A stretch of 12,627 bases of DNA from Balneolia bacterium (GCA_003566395.1 PXDL01000101.1:1-12627); one strand, 5' to 3'; positions 1-7,849 are shown, numbered from the stretch's first letter. Notes: generated by a model not told the origin, from the sequence alone. Made by a program: numbers and translations.

Positions 1-1
1 C

Positions 2-1045
2 CGGCCCCGTCACGTTCAAAAAAACGTGACCTACTCCCGCCTGCCCATACAACATGAAAAAACCAGGGTTCTTCCCGTTAACGACGCCCGGCCGATTCTG
101 GAAACCTGGATTGATGTTGACGGCTACGACCTTGTTCTGTTTAACAATCACTGGAAATCACGGGCTTCCGATGCTGAAATGGAGCGCATCCGGGTCGGGA
201 ATGCAGAGGTGCTCAAAGCGCGAATTGATGAACTCCGGGCCGAACAGCCCCATATCGACTTTATTTTAGGCGGAGATTTCAACAGCGACTATCATCAATC
301 GCATCGCTATCCCTATATGGAGAAAACTGCCGTAAACGATGTGCTGCGCTCGGTCGGCGATGAGGAAAAAGTGGCCCGGGGTGAGACCGATGCCGTGTAT
401 AATCTGTGGTATGAGCACCCCATCGATGATCGCGGTTCAGACGTTTTCCGCGGGAATTGGGGAACGCTGATGCAAATTATGATCAGCCCCGGATTGTACG
501 ATTATCACGGCGTTCAATATGTGGACAATTCGTTTGATGTGCTGCGTATTCCCGGCAAAAATGTGTATGAAACAAGCGGTGCGCCGATTCGCTGGTATGA
601 TTTCGATTCCGGCGGCGGCTATTCCGACCATCTGCCCATAAGCATGAAATTCACCGTAGTAGAGCACGACGACCCCGATAAAAGAATCACCCTCGAATCG
701 CCTGGTGTTAATGATGATGACGAATGGGAGGTTATATCGGTATCCTATGAGCTTCCTGATCGGGATGCAGTCTATTCCCCCGAAGACTACGGAACCGAAT
801 CGGTTAGAACATCCGAGTTCTTCGGACAGCTGCTTTATGTTGAAACCACACTCAGCGACGATTTCACCATTGAGCTAAACGGAGAGGAATATTCCCTGTA
901 TTCTCCCACGTTCAATGTGAGCCGGACCTTTTCTGATCTGGCCGGAACCGGGGAACCGTTCGTGTTCGTGGGGCGCCTCGGCACCTTTCGCGGCAGCTGG
1001 CAGTTTGTGATTGAAGACATTTCCTACGTGGACCCGGAGTTTTAA
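2..1045 (+). CDS. Endonuclease/exonuclease/phosphatase family protein, 5' end missing
   Basis: The reading frame is open from base 2, so the true start lies left of the window; the GTG at 26 is only the first possible start codon and falls inside the domain. Counting residues from that GTG, three signatures of the EEP (DNase I-like) fold appear in order: FNNHWKS (39-45), GGDFNSDY (82-89, the catalytic Asp-x-Asn) and YSDHLPI (199-205, the catalytic Asp-His pair). Proteins of this family are metal-dependent phosphodiesterases that cut nucleic acids or other phosphodiesters; the substrate cannot be told here. About 130 residues follow the catalytic His, acid-rich and probably beta-rich, ending in DPEF; this tail is not part of the core fold and I do not recognise it. 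The neighbouring comEC starts 45 bases downstream on the same strand, so co-transcription is possible. Localisation is unknown because the N-terminus is missing. Family call is firm, specific function is not. Confidence 0.88.
   Translation, partial: RPRHVQKNVTYSRLPIQHEKTRVLPVNDARPILETWIDVDGYDLVLFNNHWKSRASDAEMERIRVGNAEVLKARIDELRAEQPHIDFILGGDFNSDYHQSHRYPYMEKTAVNDVLRSVGDEEKVARGETDAVYNLWYEHPIDDRGSDVFRGNWGTLMQIMISPGLYDYHGVQYVDNSFDVLRIPGKNVYETSGAPIRWYDFDSGGGYSDHLPISMKFTVVEHDDPDKRITLESPGVNDDDEWEVISVSYELPDRDAVYSPEDYGTESVRTSEFFGQLLYVETTLSDDFTIELNGEEYSLYSPTFNVSRTFSDLAGTGEPFVFVGRLGTFRGSWQFVIEDISYVDPEF
9..30. repeat. Perfect 8-bp inverted repeat inside the endonuclease gene
   Basis: GTCACGTT (9-16) and AACGTGAC (23-30) are exact reverse complements separated by the six bases CAAAAA. 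The frame through it is coding, so it may simply be a chance intragenic hairpin. Confidence 0.5.
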
Positions 1046-1090
1046 CAAACTTACCCTGTAAGGTTTTGGACTTTCCCCGCTCATATTCCC

Positions 1091-3535
1091 ATGAGCATCA
1101 ACAGAACCACATACCAGTTTCCGTTTACCCACTATCCGGCCGTCCGCCTTGTGCTGCTCTGTATCGCCGGAATCCTGATTGCCGAGTTTACCGGCATATC
1201 GTGGATTGCGGCCCTGTCCGTTACGCTTTCGGTCTTCGCCGCCGCGCTTACCCTCGAATGGATAAAACGGAAAACGCTGCGCACCGAGGCAGGTACGCTT
1301 GCCGTGCTGATGTATCTGCTGTTTATTCTATGCCTCGGGATGAGCGTTACGTCCCTGCAGGAAAGCAGAAGCGGGATGAGTATGGTGGAAGAAAAACTAC
1401 CCGCGGTTTTCGGGGCCGATACGCTTCGCTGGCACGGCCGGGTAACCGAAGCCAGCCTCAGCGCGGGGGGCACCATGGCTGTATTCATCACCGCCGATTC
1501 TGTCAAAACGCCTTCCGGACGATTAATTACCACGCAGCGCATCAACACACAAATTCGCTATTTCAGGGCCGACAGCGCAACGGCCGCCGCTTTTCAGCCC
1601 GGTGATTATATCGTTGCTTCCGGAGTACCGTCGGAAGTTCCGCAAAGACGAAACCCGCATGATTTTGATGTACGGAGCTGGCTTGCAGGCATGGGTATTT
1701 TCGTGCAGGCCGTAGGGCACGGAACACCCGAAATCACTCAAAAAGCCGGTCCGTTCCACTGGGGGTGGTGGCGAACCCGCGTCCGAGAGGGCATCAACCG
1801 CGTTTTCTCCGAACAGCAGGCGCCGCTTGCCCAGGCAATTCTGATCGGTCAGCGTACCGGGCTCGATACGGAACTCAGGCAGGATTTCTCAAGAGCAGGC
1901 ATCGCACATCTTATGGCGGTATCGGGCATGCATGTGGGCTTCGTGCTGATTCCCTTATGGTTCGTCATCCCCTATTTCTGGAAAATGCGCGGCGGCTCGG
2001 TTGCCGGGTTGCTGCTGATCTGTATAACCCTGTTTCTGTATGCCGGCATCACCGGTTTTTCTCCATCCGTACAGCGGGCTTCGGTTTTCGCCTTGTTTAT
2101 CGCCATTGCCCGCCTGTTCCGCTACCGCCGCGACCCCGTGAATCTCACCGGCCTTGCCGCGCTGCTGATTCTGCTGGTCGATCCGTCCTCTCTCTTTCAA
2201 ATTGGCTTTCAGATGTCGTTTGGTGCGGTGCTCACCATTTTTGTGATGCTGCCCGTGCTCGAACGCCTCTTTTCCCAAGAGCACCGCCGCCGCTGGTACG
2301 CCCGCGTCATACAGCTCACCGTTCTCAGCCTGTTCATCCAGTTTGCCCTGATGCCCATCCTCATTCACAGGTTTCACGAGTTCTCCCTGATCGGTCCGTT
2401 CATGAACACCATCGCCGCGCCTATAACCCAGCTTCTTTTTATTCTGGGATTTGCCGGAGTTTTTACAGGCATGATGTATGAACAGGCGGGCATTCTGCTC
2501 ACCCTGCCTGCCGATTATCTGACTATGCTGCTTGCCCGGCTCACCACCTGGTCTGCATCACTGCCCGGCGCTTACATCGAGGCCCGGCTCGGCTCCTTAT
2601 GGATGTACCCGTTCTGGGTCTCCCTGTTCGGATTTTTTGCCTGCCTGTTCAATCCCGCCCTGCGGTTCAAAGCGTTAATTTTGTGCGGTATCATCGGCAT
2701 AGTATGGCAAATAGACGGGGTTAGGAATCAGCACACGCAGGAACATCTCCAGCTTACTTTTTTTGATGTGGGTCAGGGTGATGCCGTGCTGATTCAGACC
2801 GCGGAGGGCAGAAATTATCTCTACGATACCGGGATGTGGTCTCCGTTCGGCAACAGCGGCGAGCGCTTCATTCTGCCCCATCTCCGCGCCGAAGGCATCC
2901 GAAAGCTCGACGGCATTTTCCTTTCGCATCCCCATGCCGACCACATCGGCGGACTGCTTCCGATTCTGGAGAATGTGGAGGTTGATGTGATCTATGATCC
3001 TGGTTTCGAGTACCATTCCGCCATTTTTGCGGGATATCGGGCTGCAGCCGGACGCAAAGAGATTCCGGTAGTAATTCCATCGCCCGGCGAGGTAATCTGG
3101 CTGGATGAACGCACTCCTGCGTATGTGCTTGGTCCCTTGCCGGGTTTGAGCAGTTCCAACCCGAACGAACATTCTCTGGTGATACAAATTCACTATGGCC
3201 GGCAGCGGGTACTGTTAACCGGGGATGCCGAGCAGCAGGCGGAAACGCTTCTCGCCCGGCAGTACGGCGAGCTCCTTAAATCCGACCTTTACAAAGCCGG
3301 CCACCACGGAAGCCGCACCAGCTCACATGACTTTTTCCTGGAGTATGTTCAGCCCCGAAAAACCGTCGTTTCCAATGCCCTCAACAACCGCTACAATCAT
3401 CCGCACCCTGAAGCGGCACGGCGCATATTACAGCACAGCGATCGTGAGAGGCTTTTTTACACCGCGCTTGACGGCGCTCAGATATTCAGACTTGACGGGG
3501 CAGAGATCGAATACGTGAACTGGCGAGACAAATAA
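1091..3535 (+). CDS. comEC: ComEC/Rec2 DNA-uptake channel protein
   Basis: This is a full-length 814-residue ComEC, the inner-membrane channel that carries single-stranded DNA into the cytoplasm during natural transformation. The N-terminus (about 15-75) has hydrophobic segments leading into an extracytoplasmic DUF4131/OB-like region. The hallmark competence-domain stretch AGIAHLMAVSGMHVGF lies near 270-285 and is followed by many membrane segments to about 550. The C-terminal third is a metallo-beta-lactamase-like domain: FFDVGQGDAVLIQT (about 556-569), the metal-binding SHPHADHIGG (about 612-621), TGDAEQQAE (about 710) and KAGHHGSRTS (about 735). All metal ligands of the lactamase-like domain appear intact, so a nuclease role is possible. 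No Shine-Dalgarno sequence precedes the ATG, as for most genes here. It follows the endonuclease by 45 bases. No comEA or comF is in the window, so competence itself is not shown. Identification is secure. Confidence 0.96.
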   Translation: MSINRTTYQFPFTHYPAVRLVLLCIAGILIAEFTGISWIAALSVTLSVFAAALTLEWIKRKTLRTEAGTLAVLMYLLFILCLGMSVTSLQESRSGMSMVEEKLPAVFGADTLRWHGRVTEASLSAGGTMAVFITADSVKTPSGRLITTQRINTQIRYFRADSATAAAFQPGDYIVASGVPSEVPQRRNPHDFDVRSWLAGMGIFVQAVGHGTPEITQKAGPFHWGWWRTRVREGINRVFSEQQAPLAQAILIGQRTGLDTELRQDFSRAGIAHLMAVSGMHVGFVLIPLWFVIPYFWKMRGGSVAGLLLICITLFLYAGITGFSPSVQRASVFALFIAIARLFRYRRDPVNLTGLAALLILLVDPSSLFQIGFQMSFGAVLTIFVMLPVLERLFSQEHRRRWYARVIQLTVLSLFIQFALMPILIHRFHEFSLIGPFMNTIAAPITQLLFILGFAGVFTGMMYEQAGILLTLPADYLTMLLARLTTWSASLPGAYIEARLGSLWMYPFWVSLFGFFACLFNPALRFKALILCGIIGIVWQIDGVRNQHTQEHLQLTFFDVGQGDAVLIQTAEGRNYLYDTGMWSPFGNSGERFILPHLRAEGIRKLDGIFLSHPHADHIGGLLPILENVEVDVIYDPGFEYHSAIFAGYRAAAGRKEIPVVIPSPGEVIWLDERTPAYVLGPLPGLSSSNPNEHSLVIQIHYGRQRVLLTGDAEQQAETLLARQYGELLKSDLYKAGHHGSRTSSHDFFLEYVQPRKTVVSNALNNRYNHPHPEAARRILQHSDRERLFYTALDGAQIFRLDGAEIEYVNWRDK

Positions 3536-3590
3536 GGCAGTAGCCGAAATGTTCCATTTGGCCCGGATAAACCATTATATTCCGCCTTAT
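3532..3590 (+). other. Possible weak stem-loop after comEC
   Basis: ATAAGGC (3532-3538, overlapping the comEC stop codon) is complementary to GCCTTAT (3584-3590) across a 45-base loop that contains a smaller CGGA/TCCG pairing. There is no U-tract, so it is not a convincing terminator, and comEC transcripts may read into spmA. The rest of the 92-base gap shows no clear promoter. Confidence 0.2.
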
Positions 3591-3627
3591 CAGAAACTGA
3601 GCCGCCCATTATAAACCTGACCGCTTT

Positions 3628-4581
3628 ATGCTCAATTACATCTGGGCCGGGCTGATTATTTTCAGCCTTGTCTTTGCCGTAGCATCGGATCTTGGTGATT
3701 ATTTCACCGATGAATTCAGAAACGGCGAGGAGTACGACATCACCCTGCATTTCCCCGAAAACGCCGAAACCGACCGCCGGCAGGATGTTGAGTTCACCAT
3801 TTCCGGCTGTGAACCCGATGATCAGACACGCTGCACTTTTCAGGCCCGGTGGTTTCCTTCCGATGAAGAGAAAGAGCTGGTTTTCGCGATTCAGGACGGT
3901 ATGCCGGAACATTGGCTGCATGTAGCCGCAAATCAAGATGCCCGCGATACGGATCAACTCCGGACGCTTGTGGTTGGCTTCGACCGGGATGCCGCACAGG
4001 CCGCCATCGTACTACCTGAAGTCCATCTGGTGAAAATGCGCAGTATCACCCAGGCCGCGTTCGATATGGCCGAATTTGCGGTTACACTGGCCATCGGGCT
4101 GATCGGCATAATGGCGCTGTGGCTTGGCCTTATGAAAATTGCCGAAGACAGCGGACTCATTCATAAGCTGGTAAAGGTCGTGAATCCCGTGCTCGGATTT
4201 TTATTCCCAAACGTCCCCAAAGATCATCCCGCACTGGGGGCCATCAGCCTGAATCTTTCGGCCAATATGCTGGGCCTGGGAAACGCGGCTACTCCGCTGG
4301 GCATCAAGGCGATGGAAGAACTTCAGAAACTGAACCCGAATAAAGATTCCGCTACCAACGCCATGTGTATGTTTCTTACGATGAATACCGCCAGCGTACA
4401 GCTTGTGCCGCCCGTTACGCTGATTGCACTGCTGGGAGTGGGCGTGGCCGAACTTTTCTACAGCATTATTATCGCAACCGCTATTTCGCTTACGGTCGGG
4501 ATAATCGCCGCATCCTACTACGCCCGTAAGTTCCCCGAAGACCCGGCGCTACTTACCGAAGAGCCGACTCCCGACTCCTGA
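3628..4581 (+). CDS. spmA: SpmA-like nucleoside-recognition (gate) membrane protein with an inserted domain
   Basis: The protein matches the spore maturation protein A family. After a first membrane helix (MLNYIWAGLIIFSLVFAVAS, 1-20), the family core resumes at about 148 with AVTLAIGLIGIMALWLGLMK and continues through VPKDHPALGAI (196-206), NMLGLGNAATPLGIKAMEELQ (213-233) and a hydrophobic C-terminal half. SpmA of Bacillus is about 196 residues; this one has 317 because roughly residues 29-145 form an extra polar, acid-rich segment between the first helix and the core, with two cysteines (61, 69). It is predicted to sit outside the membrane, but which side is not settled by sequence. The biochemical role of SpmA/SpmB is poorly defined; homologues are common in bacteria that never sporulate, so the name should not be read as sporulation. 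It is followed 31 bases later by spmB, its expected partner. Confidence 0.88.
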   Translation: MLNYIWAGLIIFSLVFAVASDLGDYFTDEFRNGEEYDITLHFPENAETDRRQDVEFTISGCEPDDQTRCTFQARWFPSDEEKELVFAIQDGMPEHWLHVAANQDARDTDQLRTLVVGFDRDAAQAAIVLPEVHLVKMRSITQAAFDMAEFAVTLAIGLIGIMALWLGLMKIAEDSGLIHKLVKVVNPVLGFLFPNVPKDHPALGAISLNLSANMLGLGNAATPLGIKAMEELQKLNPNKDSATNAMCMFLTMNTASVQLVPPVTLIALLGVGVAELFYSIIIATAISLTVGIIAASYYARKFPEDPALLTEEPTPDS

Positions 4582-4612
4582 ATCCGAAATTGATTTAACC
4601 GAACATTTAGCT

Positions 4613-5134
4613 ATGCAAATTCTCAGTATTCTCGTTCTTCCGGTCATCATAGTGCTGATTCCACTCTACGGACTCATAAAAAAAGTGCGCGTGTATGAAG
4701 TCTTCGTTGAAGGCGCCAAAGAAGGGTTTCAGATCGGGGTGCGTATTATTCCGTATCTGGTGGCCATTTTATTTGCGATCGGCATGTTTCGCGCCAGCGG
4801 TGCCATGGAAATGCTCATCGGACTGCTCGATCCCGTTCTTTCGCTCGTTGGATTTCCCGCCGAAGTGCTGCCCATGGCAATCATGCGCCCACTAACAGGC
4901 AGCGGTTCCATCGGGGTGATGGCCGACCTGATTGAGGCTTACGGGGAAGATTCTCTGATCGTAAAAATGGCAGGAACCATGTTCGGTTCCACTGAAACCA
5001 CCTTCTATGTGCTCGCGGTCTATTTCGGGGCGGTGGGTGTCCGCAAAGTGCGCTACGCCGTACAGGCCGGACTGATTGCCGATTTTGCAGGTGTAATTGC
5101 CTCCGTAGCCGTTTGCTACTGGCTGTTCGGATAA
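4613..5134 (+). CDS. spmB: SpmB-like gate-domain membrane protein
   Basis: At 173 residues this is the usual length for spore maturation protein B (about 178 in Bacillus). It has an N-terminal membrane helix (about 2-20), the conserved VYEVFVEGAKEGFQIGVRIIPYLVA-like region (from about 28), then RPLTGSGSIGV (92-102), MAGTMFGSTETTFYVLAVYFG (119-139), VRKVRYAVQAG (143-153) and a closing membrane helix. The Gate family resembles nucleoside transporters, but no substrate is established for SpmB. In many Bacteroidota, as far as I recall, SpmA and SpmB are fused in one polypeptide; here they are separate, adjacent and in the same orientation. It converges with the methyltransferase gene, with 4 bases between the two stop codons. 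A short inverted repeat, AGCCG (5134-5138) with CGGCT (5146-5150), spans the junction but lacks flanking U-runs. Confidence 0.92.
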   Translation: MQILSILVLPVIIVLIPLYGLIKKVRVYEVFVEGAKEGFQIGVRIIPYLVAILFAIGMFRASGAMEMLIGLLDPVLSLVGFPAEVLPMAIMRPLTGSGSIGVMADLIEAYGEDSLIVKMAGTMFGSTETTFYVLAVYFGAVGVRKVRYAVQAGLIADFAGVIASVAVCYWLFG

Positions 5135-5138
5135 GCCG

Positions 5139-5798
5139 CTACTTCCGGCTGATTCGCCACACTTTTTGAATCATTTCCGGCAATCCTATTCTCCGGTATT
5201 TCTCCGATTCGGGGAGCAGGTCTTTTTCCGACAACAGGGTGACGCAAAAATCGGCCTCGTACAGCGCCCGAATCTCCGTTTCCTCCACGCTGAACGGCGG
5301 CCCCTGCATGATATCGGTATCATATTCAAAGCTGATGAGCAGCTGCTCCCGAACATCCGGAAATAACTCTCCGAGTTTTTCAACATAGCGTGGCCGTATT
5401 TCCGGGGGGATCGCCACCAGAGACGCCCGGTCGTACAGCGCCCTGGCCGGACCCGTATCGGACGGGGTCAGCTTAAACAGGTCTGCACAATGCAGGGTGA
5501 TGGCTTCACCGCTGAACACAAGCCCCCGTTTGGATTTCCGCACATCGGGTTTGGTCGTTGTGTGTTCTTCAAAAAATTCACGGCAGGCCTGCTCTACAAA
5601 TTCGATTCCTATCACCTCATAGCCCCGGTCGCGCAGCCATACCATATCCACCGCTTTGCCGCAGAATGGTACCGCGACGGTATTACCTGAAGAAATCCTC
5701 AGCGCATCCCAATGGTTGACGAGAGCCGGGTTCACGTCCGCCCTGTGAAATCCTGTTTTACGCTTGCGCCAGCGCGCTTCCCAATAGCTTTGCTGCAT
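5139..5798 (-). CDS. tpm: Thiopurine S-methyltransferase family protein (TPMT/Tpm)
   Basis: This 219-residue protein is a SAM-dependent methyltransferase of the TPMT family. Diagnostic stretches are YWEARWRKRKTGFHRADVNP (5-24), the SAM-binding VPFCGKAVDMVWL (43-55), VIGIEFVEQACREFF (62-76), YDRASLVAIPPEIRPRYV (122-139) and QGPPFSVEE (165-173). Length and motif order match bacterial Tpm proteins. Known bacterial members methylate thiopurines and selenium or tellurium compounds, giving metalloid tolerance; the natural substrate is often uncertain and cannot be read from this sequence. The ATG is used, without a Shine-Dalgarno sequence. The gene lies 9 bases downstream of the cupin gene on the same strand, so the two are very likely one transcript from a promoter in the 6159-6430 spacer. 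Confidence 0.93.
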   Translation of the reverse strand: MQQSYWEARWRKRKTGFHRADVNPALVNHWDALRISSGNTVAVPFCGKAVDMVWLRDRGYEVIGIEFVEQACREFFEEHTTTKPDVRKSKRGLVFSGEAITLHCADLFKLTPSDTGPARALYDRASLVAIPPEIRPRYVEKLGELFPDVREQLLISFEYDTDIMQGPPFSVEETEIRALYEADFCVTLLSEKDLLPESEKYRRIGLPEMIQKVWRISRK

Positions 5799-5807
5799 TT
5801 ATCCGGT

Positions 5808-6158
5808 TTAATCAAGGGTTACAAATACGGATGTTCGTGCTTCGTTATTGACGGCCTTGCTTTTGTGTCCCCGGCCCGTGACGTCTTCGGCCAGCAGAAT
5901 ATTTCCGGTGGTGAATCGCCGAATGGTCCCGTCCCCGATCTCCACGTCAACCGAACCGTTCAGCATGATGATATACTGACGCTGCGGGGCGTTGTGCCAG
6001 CTATAGTTGTAGTCGGGTTCCGTCTTTCGAAATATAATACCCGTGGCTTCCACTTTTTGTGAAAGCGCCCCGATATCGCCGGCATCGCTGAGTTCAATTT
6101 CGATATCTTCAAAATGCGATTCATTATCGGAACCGGTGTACAATCTGGTAATTATCAT
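5808..6158 (-). CDS. Small single-domain cupin protein
   Basis: The 116-residue protein is a one-domain cupin (beta-barrel). The first motif is YSWHNAPQRQYIIMLNGSVDV (52-72) with candidate metal ligands H55 and Q59/Q61, followed by EIGDGTIRRFTTGNILLAED (73-92), and the second motif VTGRGHKSKAV (93-103) supplies H98. The ligand set is not the textbook HxH-E-H arrangement, so metal binding and any enzyme activity are open. Cupins of this size with a GRGHKS/THRS ending are widespread and mostly uncharacterised. It is the first gene of a two-gene unit with the Tpm-like methyltransferase, which suggests a shared detoxification or small-molecule role, but this is inference from position only. Confidence 0.85.
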   Translation of the reverse strand: MIITRLYTGSDNESHFEDIEIELSDAGDIGALSQKVEATGIIFRKTEPDYNYSWHNAPQRQYIIMLNGSVDVEIGDGTIRRFTTGNILLAEDVTGRGHKSKAVNNEARTSVFVTLD

Positions 6159-6430
6159 ATTTTATTGGTCGATGTCCGGGGTATGAGAGAGTCTATTCTT
6201 AATCATTTTTTTATTTGCCGGACACCAATGTATTGATTTTATTTATGGGTTTCTTAAGCAACCTGTTGAAAAAACGGGGGAATCCGTTAAAAACTTTTGT
6301 TCCGGAATCAGCTACTAAATCACCTTATAAGCACTTGTAACTAAAATTCGGTCTCTGATGATTCCTTCCCAGTAAAATCAACACATTACTAAAATTACCA
6401 CCCCACCATCCTTTTCCCCGCCATTCTGAT
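6159..6430. other. Divergent intergenic spacer between the cupin-tpm unit and the APC permease
   Basis: This 272-base AT-rich spacer must hold the promoters for both directions. I could not assign a convincing -35/-10 pair or a Bacteroidota-type TTTG/TAnnTTTG pair on either strand. It contains the inverted repeat at 6164-6229 and a small dyad, AACGG (6273-6277) with CCGTT (6284-6288), that on the minus strand is followed by a run of T. This would be a very short attenuator-like hairpin ahead of the cupin. No Shine-Dalgarno sequence precedes the permease ATG; the 40 bases before it are C- and A-rich. Confidence 0.5.
6164..6229. repeat. Imperfect inverted repeat just upstream of the cupin start
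   Basis: ATTGG (6164-6168) plus TGTCCGG (6173-6179) pair with CCGGACA (6218-6224) plus CCAAT (6225-6229). The arms give 12 base pairs with a 4-base bulge in the left arm and a 38-base AT-rich centre. The left arm lies 6 bases from the cupin ATG, so it would form in its 5' leader or act as paired operator half-sites. Confidence 0.45.
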
Positions 6431-7726
6431 ATGAATTCATCTCTGCGACGCGATATAAAAACCCCGGGTGCCGTACTTATGGGTCTGGGTTCGATTATCG
6501 GTACCGGAATTTTTGTGAGCGTAGCTATTGCGGCGCAAGTCGCCGGTAGCGGTATTATTATTGCCATCCTTATTGCCGCTCTGCTGGCTACATGTAACGG
6601 ACTGAGCAGTGCGCAACTGGCTGCGGCTCATCCCGTGAGCGGAGGCACCTATGAATACGGATACCGGTTTCTCGGCTCGTGGTTCGGATTTACCGCCGGC
6701 TGGATGTTTCTGGTCGCCAAGTCCGCTTCGGCCGCTACTGCGGTGCTGGGTTGTATCGGCTATCTTTTTTATGCGATTGGTGCCGGAGCCGGAACTCCGG
6801 TCATCGTCGGGTCGGGTCTGTTTTTATTGCTGGTGATGACCTGGCTCGTTTCAGGAGGCATCAGTCGTAGTAATGTCGCCAATAAACTAATCGTTACGGT
6901 CACCCTGGTAGGCCTGGCGGTGTTCGTGCTTGCCGGGCTTTTTACCAACGGCCTGCCCGTTCAGCCTGTTACCGACTCCTTCACCGATACTTCCTGGTCG
7001 GCTATTCTCTACGCCTCGGCACTGATGTTCGTCGCCTACACCGGATACGGTCGCATCGCCACGCTTGGCGAAGAAGTTTCAAATCCCCGGAAAACCATAC
7101 CGCGCGCCATCATCCTCGCCATGATTCTGATAGTAGTGATATATCTGGCCGTTTCGCTTACCGCAATTCAGATTATGGGAGCCGGAGCATTCGGGCAAAC
7201 TGTTGAAGGCGAAGCCGCCCCCCTCATGGCTGCGGCCCGGGCATTATCTGTACCTCTGATAGGGCCGGTTATTACCATTGCAGCGGTGACCGCCATGCTT
7301 GGGGTCTTGCTGAATCTACTCCTCGGTCTTTCAAGGGTGTTGCTCGGCATGGCGCGCCGTAAAGACCTCCCCCACGGACTGTCGGCGATCAACGCAAAAA
7401 GCCGGAGTCCGGTCGCAGCCGTATGGGCAACGGGAGCCGTAATAGGGCTTCTGGTCATTTCCGGCGACGTGGTTTTCACCTGGTCGTTCAGCGCCTTTGC
7501 GGTTCTGATTTACTACGCCATCACAAATTTTTCCGCCCTGTTTTTACCGGCAGAGCTGAGGCTCTATCCGAGAATCATACCCGTTCTGGGACTCTGCGGC
7601 TGCCTTTTTCTGGCTTTTTTCATCGAACCCCGGATATGGATGCTCGGCCTTGCTTTTGTGATTGCGGGATTGGTTTGGCATGGGGTGGCGCTGCGGGTGA
7701 AGGGTGGAACGTCCGAAGCTTCATAG
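6431..7726 (+). CDS. APC-superfamily amino acid permease
   Basis: This 431-residue, highly hydrophobic protein has the length and roughly 12 membrane segments of an amino acid-polyamine-organocation transporter. The first helix carries the substrate-binding signature GLGSIIGTGIFVS (18-30), and the HPVSGGTYEYGYRFLG stretch (about 67-82) marks the second to third helix region with the typical glycine pair and acidic residue. FVAYTGYGRIATLGEEVSNPRKTIPRAI (from about 198) is the conserved helix 6 and following loop, including the ExxNPxRxIPRAI-type motif. It lies in the inner membrane and probably imports an amino acid by secondary transport; the substrate cannot be decided. The ATG start fits the family N-terminus (LRRDIKTPGAVLMG). 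It has its own upstream spacer and appears monocistronic, with a candidate terminator downstream. Confidence 0.93.
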   Translation: MNSSLRRDIKTPGAVLMGLGSIIGTGIFVSVAIAAQVAGSGIIIAILIAALLATCNGLSSAQLAAAHPVSGGTYEYGYRFLGSWFGFTAGWMFLVAKSASAATAVLGCIGYLFYAIGAGAGTPVIVGSGLFLLLVMTWLVSGGISRSNVANKLIVTVTLVGLAVFVLAGLFTNGLPVQPVTDSFTDTSWSAILYASALMFVAYTGYGRIATLGEEVSNPRKTIPRAIILAMILIVVIYLAVSLTAIQIMGAGAFGQTVEGEAAPLMAAARALSVPLIGPVITIAAVTAMLGVLLNLLLGLSRVLLGMARRKDLPHGLSAINAKSRSPVAAVWATGAVIGLLVISGDVVFTWSFSAFAVLIYYAITNFSALFLPAELRLYPRIIPVLGLCGCLFLAFFIEPRIWMLGLAFVIAGLVWHGVALRVKGGTSEAS

Positions 7727-7833
7727 CTCAATATTTAGTTCTGATGCTTTGCTTTTCCCCGGCAAATTACTTCAATCCCAAGGAATACCCGGTTCGGTTT
7801 CCTATATTTTCACATCAGAGGCTGAAATATTAG
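7727..7833. repeat. Long imperfect inverted repeat after the permease gene
   Basis: CTCAATATTTAGTTCTGATG (7727-7746) and the reverse complement of 7813-7833 (CTAATATTTCAG followed by CCTCTGATG) align over about 20 bases with only small gaps; CTGATG/CATCAG and AATATT are perfect. The centre is 66 bases and includes the terminator-like hairpin at 7781-7810. The whole 107-base unit has the shape of a small palindromic element with a nested stem, and it marks the left edge of the AT-rich darTG segment. Confidence 0.5.
7781..7810 (+). terminator. Candidate Rho-independent terminator for the permease gene
   Basis: AGGAA-T-ACC (7781-7789) pairs with GGTTTCCT (7796-7803) with one bulged T and the loop CGGTTC, followed by TATATTTT. 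The stem is only eight pairs with modest GC, so its strength is uncertain. Confidence 0.42.
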
Positions 7834-7849
7834 CGGTATTATCGTTCAG

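Noticed and set aside
1066..1605. 179-residue frame overlapping the start of comEC
   Set aside because: It is an out-of-frame shadow: Arg/His-rich with no family resemblance, while the overlapping frame is a full ComEC.
1765..2481. 238-residue plus-strand frame within comEC
   Set aside because: Shadow of the GC-rich comEC sequence; composition (Arg, Ser, Pro, Cys) is typical of a wrong frame.
3628..5134. Evidence of a spore-forming host from spmA/spmB
   Set aside because: These genes occur widely in non-sporulating bacteria and no other sporulation gene is present.
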